Positions 1-4,512 of a stretch of DNA of 8,255 bases are shown here, piece after piece. Where the stretch lies: the NCBI GenBank assembly GCA_030841765.1, contig JAUUSS010000099.1, forward strand, positions 1-8,255, read 5' to 3'. This DNA is from Collinsella aerofaciens (GTDB taxonomy: Bacteria; Actinomycetota; Coriobacteriia; Coriobacteriales; Coriobacteriaceae). Made by a program: the position numbers and the translations under genes. Under the pieces are notes generated by a model. The model was not told where the DNA came from. It did no database searches and saw nothing but the letters and a program-made list of their open reading frames with translations. The first letter of the stretch is position 1, and every line of letters begins with the position of its first letter.

Positions 1-99
1 GGACTTGCAGCGACGGACCTCAGGACGCTCTTACACCACGTCTGCGCGCGCGACCCCAGGGGTCCTACGGCGAAAGAATTGCAGGCGTTTATCAGCTAA
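1..99 (+). CDS. C-terminal fragment of an unidentified rightward gene
   Basis: Frame 1 is open from the left edge to a TAA at 97-99 and gives 32 residues ending ...GPTAKELQAFIS. Third codon positions are mostly G or C, as in the real genes of this window, and base composition turns sharply AT-rich just after the stop. Both points suggest a true gene end. The tail (a helix, then a short PxAKELxxFI segment) resembles the ends of some LysR-type regulators, but 32 residues are far too few to assign a family. Frames 2 and 3 are also open across most of this stretch, so even the frame is not certain. The gene converges on glnN. Confidence 0.4.
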   Translation, partial: GLAATDLRTLLHHVCARDPRGPTAKELQAFIS

Positions 100-250
100 G
101 TACTTGAACATATGTTGTGTAACACTGCATATTTTGCAAAAAAAATAATGCTACAGGACTTGTGACAGTACTCATATTTGACGTTTTTTGTCCACGCCCC
201 CTTATTGCGTGGGCGAATCAGGTGCAAAACGGGCTTCAAAGCGTCCTTCG
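100..250. other. AT-rich intergenic gap with one small hairpin
   Basis: No coding signal is seen here. The stretch is much richer in A and T than the genes, with an A8 run near 139-146 and a T6 run at 184-189. A 6-bp inverted repeat (CCACGC at 192-197, GCGTGG at 207-212, 9-nt loop) lies in it. Neither strand has a T run following that stem, so it does not read as an intrinsic terminator. It separates two convergent genes. Confidence 0.5.
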
Positions 251-287
251 CAAACAAAAACCGGGGCCCGCATGATGCGGACCCCGG
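251..287 (-). terminator. Rho-independent terminator of glnN
   Basis: Read on the minus strand, CCGGGG-T-CCGCA, a TCA loop, then TGCGG-G-CCCCGG forms a 12-bp stem containing one G-U pair. It is followed at once by TTTTTGTTTG (complement of 251-260). It lies about 30 bp past the glnN stop codon. On the plus strand no T run follows the stem, so it serves the leftward gene only. Confidence 0.92.
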
Positions 288-318
288 CTCAATACCGTGA
301 CGATATGTCAGTTACGCT

Positions 319-2406
319 CTACACGTAGAACAGGATGTCGTCGTAAGTCGGGACCGGCCAGTAGTCGGCAGCCACGATCTCCTCCATGGCATCCACGGCG
401 GCGCGCAGCGTATCCATAGCGGGAACGACCTCGTGTGCATACACATTGGCCTGCTCCTGGCCATCGAGGGCTTCGGCCTTCTGATGCACGGCGTCGAGCG
501 CCTTGATGGAGTCGTTGATGGTGGTGATGCCGTTGCAGAGCTTGTTGAGCGTGTTCTGCTCGCACTGCATGGCGGCCTCGGCACCGGCGGCACGAATAGT
601 CTCAAGGCCCTTAGCGACCTTGGTGGCATAGGCGGTAATGACCGGGCGATAGGTACGACGCGCCTCGCGAACCATCGTGGTGGCCTCGATGTTCATGAGC
701 TTGTTGTACTTCTCGAGCTTGCAATCGTAGCGGCACTGGGCCTCGGCCTTGGTCAGGACACCCGTCTCCTCAAAGAGCGCAATGGCCTTATCGGAAACAA
801 AGGCGGGCAGGGCGTCGGCCGTGGTCTTGTTGTTGGCAAGGCCGCGCTTCTCGGCCTCGACGGGCCACTCGTCGGAGTAGCCATCGCCGGAGAAGAGGAT
901 ACGCTGGTGGTCGGTCAGGACCTTCTTGCAGTACTCGAGCGCGGCGTCCTGGAACTCATCCTCGGGCGTACCCTCAAGCGCGTCGGCGAAGGACTTGAGC
1001 GACTTGGCCACGGCGGCATCGAGCACCAGGTTGGAGTCGGAGACGTTCTGCTCGGAGCCGCAGGCACGGAACTCAAACTTATTGCCGGTAAAGGCAAACG
1101 GAGAGGTGCGGTTGCGGTCGGTGTTGTCCTGCATCAGCTTGGGCAGGGTATCGGCGCCCAGGTCGAGCACGCCGCGCGTGGCATGGACGGAAGCCTTGCC
1201 ATCGATGATCTTCTCGACGACCTCGGTAAGCTGGTCGCCCAGGAAGATGGACATAATCGCCGGAGGAGCCTCGTTGGCGCCCAGACGATGGTCGTTGCCG
1301 GCCGAGGCAACGGAGGCACGCAGGAGCTCCTGATAGTTATCGACGGCCTCGATCACCGCGGTGAGGAAGACGATGAACTGCAGGTTGTCGAGCGGGGTGT
1401 CGCCCGGATCGAGCAGATTCTCGGACTCGGTGCCAAGCGACCAGTTGTTGTGCTTGCCCGAACCGTTGATGCCCTCGAAGGGCTTCTCGTGCAGCAGGCA
1501 GACCAAGTCGTGACGGGAGGCGATGAGCTTCATCTTCTCCATCATGACCAGGTTCTGGTCGATGGCCTCGTTGACCTCGCCATAGACAGGGGCGAGCTCA
1601 TGCTGGCAAGGAGCGACCTCGTTGTGCTTGGTCTTGGCGGGAATGCCAAGCGCCCACAGTTCATCATCCAGATCCTTCATATAGGCCGAGACGGTGGGGC
1701 GGATAGCGCCAAAGTAGTGCTCCTCGAGCTCCTGGCCCTTGCAGGGAGCAGCACCAAAGAGGGTGCGGCCGGTGATGACCAGGTCCTTGCGCTTGCGGTA
1801 AGCGTCCTTCTTGATCAGGAAGTACTCCTGCTCGTCGCCCACGGAAGGAACGACCTTCTTGGGGGTCTTACCAAACAGCGCCAAAACGCGCTTGGACTCA
1901 CGCGAGAGCGCGGTCATGGAGCGCAGCAGCGGGGTCTTCTTGTCCAGGGCCTCGCCTGTGTAGGAGCAGAAAGCCGTGGGGATGCACAGGACATCGTCCT
2001 TGATAAAAGCGGGGCTGGTGGGATCCCAGGCAGTGTAGCCACGGGCCTCGAAGGTGGCACGCAAGCCGCCGTTGGGGAAGCTGGAGGCATCGGGCTCGCC
2101 CTGGATGAGGTTCTTGCCCGTAAACTTGGTAATAGCGGTGCCGTCGTGGTTGGGCTCCAGGAAGCTGTCGTGCTTCTCGGAAGTAATGCCCGAAAGCGGC
2201 TGGAACCAGTGTGCGTAGTGCGTCGCGCCCTTGGAGATGGCCCAGACCTTCATGGCGTGGGCAACAGCGTTGGCCACATCCAGGTCGAGCGGCTCACCGC
2301 CCTCGAGGGTTGCAGCAAGGCGCTTCCAAATGTCCTTGGGGAGGTAGTCCTTCATGACTTCCTCAGAGAACACCATGGTCCCGAAGCGGTCAGTAAGATC
2401 GGCCAT
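319..2406 (-). CDS. glnN: Type III glutamine synthetase
   Basis: Cytosolic enzyme joining ammonia and glutamate to glutamine with ATP. The product is 695 aa, close to the usual size of about 700-730 aa for type III enzymes and far longer than type I or II. Family hallmarks are visible: the N-terminal FGxMVFSEEVMKDYLPKD-like segment, EQEYFLI at residues 192-198 with catalytic-type glutamates, a KTKHNEVAPCQHELAP block, GINGSGKHNNWS at 312-323, GNDHRLGANEAPPA, and RTSPFAFTGNKFEFR at 433-447. These cover the glutamate and ATP sites of the family. The last 150 or so residues are helical, as expected. I chose the ATG at 2406 because AAGGGAG (complement of 2413-2419) sits 6 nt upstream. An in-frame ATG at 2469 has no ribosome site and adds 21 residues unlike the family. 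The gene is monocistronic here, with its own terminator, and diverges from the metF operon. Type III enzymes are typically dodecamers; nothing in the sequence looks damaged. Confidence 0.97.
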   Translation of the reverse strand: MADLTDRFGTMVFSEEVMKDYLPKDIWKRLAATLEGGEPLDLDVANAVAHAMKVWAISKGATHYAHWFQPLSGITSEKHDSFLEPNHDGTAITKFTGKNLIQGEPDASSFPNGGLRATFEARGYTAWDPTSPAFIKDDVLCIPTAFCSYTGEALDKKTPLLRSMTALSRESKRVLALFGKTPKKVVPSVGDEQEYFLIKKDAYRKRKDLVITGRTLFGAAPCKGQELEEHYFGAIRPTVSAYMKDLDDELWALGIPAKTKHNEVAPCQHELAPVYGEVNEAIDQNLVMMEKMKLIASRHDLVCLLHEKPFEGINGSGKHNNWSLGTESENLLDPGDTPLDNLQFIVFLTAVIEAVDNYQELLRASVASAGNDHRLGANEAPPAIMSIFLGDQLTEVVEKIIDGKASVHATRGVLDLGADTLPKLMQDNTDRNRTSPFAFTGNKFEFRACGSEQNVSDSNLVLDAAVAKSLKSFADALEGTPEDEFQDAALEYCKKVLTDHQRILFSGDGYSDEWPVEAEKRGLANNKTTADALPAFVSDKAIALFEETGVLTKAEAQCRYDCKLEKYNKLMNIEATTMVREARRTYRPVITAYATKVAKGLETIRAAGAEAAMQCEQNTLNKLCNGITTINDSIKALDAVHQKAEALDGQEQANVYAHEVVPAMDTLRAAVDAMEEIVAADYWPVPTYDDILFYV

Positions 2407-2412
2407 ACGGAA

Positions 2413-2419
2413 CTCCCTT
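2413..2419 (-). promoter_or_regulatory. Ribosome binding site of glnN
   Basis: AAGGGAG on the minus strand, 6 nt before the ATG at 2406. It decides the start against the upstream in-frame ATG at 2469. A 6-bp hairpin (CACCGC 2428-2433, GCGGTG 2441-2446) lies just upstream in the leader. Confidence 0.85.
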
Positions 2420-2485
2420 CGTATCGGCACCGCGTGAGAAGCGGTGTTGATTACTAACGAACGAGTCATAGATTAGGCTCGTCGT

Positions 2486-2523
2486 GTTTCCGCAACATTA
2501 CCGTTATGTTGCTGTCGCGAAAC
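2486..2523. promoter_or_regulatory. Possible GlnR-type operator upstream of glnN
   Basis: The core is a perfect 7-bp inverted repeat, GCAACAT-N7-ATGTTGC (2492-2498 and 2506-2512), flanked by GTTTC (2486-2490) and GAAAC (2519-2523). On the minus strand 2501-2486 reads GTAAT-N6-GAAAC; on the plus strand 2508-2523 reads GTTGC-N6-GAAAC. The OmpR-type GlnR of Streptomyces and mycobacteria recognises GTnAC-N6-GAAAC, so each reading has a perfect second box and four of five bases in the first. The position, 80-117 bp before the glnN start, suits a nitrogen regulator. Whether this organism has such a GlnR is not visible, and the palindrome could belong to another regulator. Confidence 0.35.
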
Positions 2524-2530
2524 CAATCAA

Positions 2531-2566
2531 TGAGGTTAACGCATCGCGGCGGCGTTGCCACCCTCA
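2531..2566. repeat. Imperfect inverted repeat between glnN and metF
   Basis: TGAGG (2531-2535) can pair with CCTCA (2562-2566), and AACGC (2538-2542) with GCGTT (2552-2556), leaving a 9-nt loop and a small internal loop. No T run follows on either strand, so it is not a standard terminator. Its role is unknown. Confidence 0.45.
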
Positions 2567-2611
2567 ACAGCCAATCAACTGTATAAATTGCAGACCTCTC
2601 CTCATAGTTTA

Positions 2612-2709
2612 AGGGTAGTCAATGGTAGTCAATTTGAGATGGGGCTCTATTAACTGGTATTTCGCATCAGATACCATTCAATATAGCCCCATCCTACATT
2701 GACTGCCCT
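2612..2709. repeat. Palindrome of about 98 bp with a tandem 10-mer in its left arm
   Basis: The outer arms 2612-2624 and 2697-2709 pair over 13 positions with one G-U. The middle arms 2638-2651 and 2680-2693 pair at 13 of 14 positions. The inner arms 2655-2660 and 2671-2676 pair perfectly around a 10-nt loop. The left arm contains GGTAGTCAAT twice in tandem (2614-2623 and 2624-2633), and the right arm holds its near reverse complement (2698-2707). Either copy can therefore pair with the right arm. The element is AT-richer than the genes and carries no ORF. It could be a small non-autonomous mobile hairpin (MITE- or REP-like), an RNA structure in the metF leader, or an operator array. No target-site duplication is evident. 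Confidence 0.7.
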
Positions 2710-2719
2710 GTTATAGGAA

Positions 2720-2750
2720 ATGCCGATAGCGAAGCATTTTCGATTGGTAT
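2720..2750 (+). other. Stem-loop upstream of metF
   Basis: Positions 2720-2727 pair with 2743-2750 over 8 bp with two G-U pairs. After an AG bulge, 2730-2733 pair with 2739-2742 around a 5-nt loop. The fold is favoured as plus-strand RNA because of the G-U pairs, which hints at a transcribed metF leader. No following T run is present, and it matches no riboswitch that I recognise. Confidence 0.4.
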
Positions 2751-2772
2751 CCCCAAATAGCGAGTGAAACTC

Positions 2773-2794
2773 CACCGTGACACAGCGGTGCTGT
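2773..2794 (+). promoter_or_regulatory. Overlapping inverted repeats before metF: possible operator or leader switch
   Basis: CACCG (2773-2777) can pair with CGGTG (2786-2790), while ACAGC (2782-2786) can pair with GCTGT (2790-2794) around GGT. The two pairings share bases and exclude each other. The second is a compact dyad directly against a TAGAAT at 2794-2799 that resembles a -10 box. It could be a repressor site on the metF promoter or part of a short leader. The evidence is positional only. Confidence 0.3.
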
Positions 2795-2830
2795 AGAATC
2801 CTTAAAACACATCACACTATTACGTATCTA

Positions 2831-2836
2831 AAGGAG
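2831..2836 (+). promoter_or_regulatory. Ribosome binding site of metF
   Basis: AAGGAG, 6 nt before the ATG at 2843. It decides the start in favour of MRVDEVF over an in-frame GTG at 2777, which lies inside the inverted repeats and lacks a ribosome site. Confidence 0.88.
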
Positions 2837-2842
2837 CACGAT

Positions 2843-3715
2843 ATGCGCGTCGACGAGGTTTTTAAGCAGGCAGCATCCCAGGGCACCGCGCCCATTTCGT
2901 TTGAGATGTTCCCGCCCAAGGGCGAGCTTACCCTCGACACGGCTCGCGAGGTGGCAGGCAATCTGTGCAAGCTTTCGCCGAGCTTTGTCTCGGTCACCTG
3001 CTCGGCCGGCGGCTCGGGCAACGGCGCCACCACCGCCCCCATCGCGCATATGATTACGAGCGAATTCGATACACCATCGGTGGCACACCTTACCTGTGTG
3101 GGCCGCTCGCACGCCGATATCGCCGCCAAGATCGACGAGTATCGCACCGCCGGCGTTGAAAACATCCTGGCCCTGCGTGGTGATCTTCCCGCTGGCGCGA
3201 CCGAGGACGACAAACCCGCCTCGGACTACGCCTACGCCCGCGACCTCATCCCCGAGCTCGTCGACGCCGGCTTTTGCGTGGGCGCCGCAGCCTACCCCGA
3301 AGGCCACATTGCCTGCGAGGATCTCAACCTCTCGGTCGAGCACCTCAAGCAAAAGCAAGACGCCGGCGCGAGCTTCTTTGTGACACAGCTCTTCTTTGAT
3401 AACGAGTGCTTCTATCGCTTCCGCGAGCTTGCCGACAAGGCCGGCATCACCGTGCCCATCACCGCGGGCATCATGCCGTTTATGGGCAAGTCGCAGATCA
3501 GCCGCATGGTCTTTATGTGCGGCGCGTCGCTGCCCTCCCCCGTCATCAAGATCCTCGCCAAGTACGAGAACGACCCCGAGAGCCTGCAGGCAGCCGGTGT
3601 AGATTATGCTGCTCGTCAGCTTTGCGACCTTAAGGAGCACGGTGCCGACGGTCTGCACCTGTACACTATGAACCGTCCTGCAATCGCCGCGACCATTATG
3701 GAGCGCCTGGGGTAA
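2843..3715 (+). CDS. metF: 5,10-methylenetetrahydrofolate reductase
   Basis: Cytosolic flavoprotein reducing 5,10-methylene-THF to 5-methyl-THF, the methyl donor for methionine synthase. The product is 290 aa, close to E. coli MetF (296 aa), and is a single TIM-barrel catalytic domain without the regulatory C-terminal half of eukaryotic enzymes. Visible motifs in order: SFEMFPPKG (19-27; Glu21 matches the catalytic Glu28 of E. coli), FVSVTCSAGG (48-57), HLTCVGRS (82-89), ILALRGDLP (108-116; Asp114 matches the folate- and flavin-site Asp120), AAYPEGH (149-155), LKQKQDAGA then VTQLFFDN (168-187; Gln182 matches Gln183), AGIMP, and LHLYTMNR near the C terminus. It is the first gene of a three-gene operon and its TAA overlaps the next ATG by one base. 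No metV-type partner is visible, so an acetogenic role is not suggested. Regulation is probably through the complex upstream region. Confidence 0.96.
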   Translation: MRVDEVFKQAASQGTAPISFEMFPPKGELTLDTAREVAGNLCKLSPSFVSVTCSAGGSGNGATTAPIAHMITSEFDTPSVAHLTCVGRSHADIAAKIDEYRTAGVENILALRGDLPAGATEDDKPASDYAYARDLIPELVDAGFCVGAAAYPEGHIACEDLNLSVEHLKQKQDAGASFFVTQLFFDNECFYRFRELADKAGITVPITAGIMPFMGKSQISRMVFMCGASLPSPVIKILAKYENDPESLQAAGVDYAARQLCDLKEHGADGLHLYTMNRPAIAATIMERLG

Positions 3716-4503
3716 TGGAAAAACCGCACGTCGATACAACCGTTGTTGAAGTGCCGGCCGACCTTGCGTCGCCGGCGCTTTACCGTATCGACGCTGCCCA
3801 CCGCCCTCGTGTCGACCGTGCCGAGATGCTGCGGTATCTGGGCTACGGCGGCCAGCAGATTGAGCCCGAGCTAGCGCAGCGTATTGAGCTTGTAGTCGAG
3901 CGCCTAGAGCTGGATATCGAGCCCCGCGGCGTGCGACGCGTGTTTGCCGTCGATGCCACGGGCGTCGACGAGCAGGGCGAGCCCTGCATCCGCTTGGTTG
4001 GCACCAATGTTGAGCTGCGGGGTCGTGATATCTATCGACATCTCAAAGACGCCCGCCTGGCGGCGCTCATGGCCTGCACCCTCGGGATGTCTGCCGAACG
4101 CCGTCTGCGCACCACGGGAGCCCAGCAACCCCTGGAAGGCGCCGTGCTCGACGCCGCATGCTCTGCCTATGTAGAAGCTGCTGTTGAGCAGATGGACCGA
4201 CGGGTCAAAACGGACACCGCTGCACACGGGCTCGCCGGCAACTGGCGCTTCAGTCCCGGCTATGGCGACTGCCCGCTCTCTGCCCAGCGCTCGATCGTGG
4301 ATGCCCTCAACGCCACGCGCCTCATTGGACTTACCGTCACCCCCACCAGCCTGCTCATGCCCACCAAGAGCGTGACCGCGGTGATTGGTCTGTTCGACGG
4401 CGAAGTCCACGACGCCCAGAGTCGCCCCACCTGCAGTATCTGCCGCATGCGCGAGCACTGCTGCTTCCGTGCCGCCCACACCACCTGCTATTCCAGCCAT
4501 TAG
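3715..4503 (+). CDS. Stand-alone methionine synthase activation-domain protein (SAM-dependent B12 reactivation)
   Basis: This 262-aa protein matches the fourth module of E. coli MetH (about 330 aa), here encoded as its own gene. In the fused enzyme this module binds SAM and, with a reductant, re-methylates inactive cob(II)alamin. Seen here: an N-terminal part with LRYLGYGGQ and a helical segment, a central AALMACTLGMSAERRLR block, a DAACSAYVEAAVEQMD helix, and RFSPGYGDCP at 178-187, which fits the R-x-x-x-G-Y SAM-binding motif. The tail is rich in cysteine (Cys240, 243, 249, 250, 258, with a C-x2-C-x5-C-C-x-R pattern) and could hold metal or act in redox; that is inference. The ATG at 3715 overlaps the metF stop (TAATG), so translation is probably coupled. 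It ends 9 bp before metH, whose protein lacks exactly this module. Thermotoga maritima TM0269 beside TM0268 is a known parallel for the split. Confidence 0.88.
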   Translation: MEKPHVDTTVVEVPADLASPALYRIDAAHRPRVDRAEMLRYLGYGGQQIEPELAQRIELVVERLELDIEPRGVRRVFAVDATGVDEQGEPCIRLVGTNVELRGRDIYRHLKDARLAALMACTLGMSAERRLRTTGAQQPLEGAVLDAACSAYVEAAVEQMDRRVKTDTAAHGLAGNWRFSPGYGDCPLSAQRSIVDALNATRLIGLTVTPTSLLMPTKSVTAVIGLFDGEVHDAQSRPTCSICRMREHCCFRAAHTTCYSSH

Positions 4504-4512
4504 GAGCCATCG

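Larger units (their letters stand above)
2407..2842. other. Divergent glnN/metF intergenic region, rich in inverted repeats
   Basis: This 436-bp gap has no convincing coding ORF and holds the upstream signals of both flanking transcripts. From left to right I see: the glnN ribosome site; a leader hairpin at 2428-2446; an inverted repeat with GAAAC boxes at 2486-2523; a hairpin at 2531-2566 (TGAGG and AACGC paired with GCGTT and CCTCA); two copies of CCAATCAA (2523-2530 and 2571-2578); a palindrome at 2612-2709; a hairpin at 2720-2750; and overlapping small inverted repeats at 2773-2794 before the metF ribosome site. A TAGAAT at 2794-2799 could be a -10 box for metF, but no good -35 stands at the right distance. 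No clear sigma-70 pair was found for glnN either. I do not recognise a SAM, cobalamin, THF or T-box leader. Confidence 0.6.

Noticed and set aside
192..212. Hairpin as a terminator for the gene ending at 99
   Set aside because: The T6 run lies before the stem on the plus strand, not after it, and the stem is only 6 bp with a 9-nt loop.
433..2457. A 674-residue open frame antisense to glnN
   Set aside because: It mirrors glnN codon by codon. The predicted protein is a low-complexity mix of Leu, Gly, Val and Ala with no family motif, which is typical of the reverse strand of a G/C3-rich gene.
2404..2469. Upstream in-frame ATG for glnN at 2469
   Set aside because: It has no ribosome site and adds 21 residues not typical of the family; the ATG at 2406 has AAGGGAG at the right spacing.
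2777..2842. Upstream in-frame GTG for metF at 2777
   Set aside because: It lies in inverted repeats without a ribosome site; AAGGAG before 2843 and the match to MetF length favour the later ATG.
2710..2842. A SAM, cobalamin, THF or T-box leader before metF
   Set aside because: I looked because methionine genes often have one, but found no B12 box, no SAM or THF core elements and no T-box sequence, and the leader is short.
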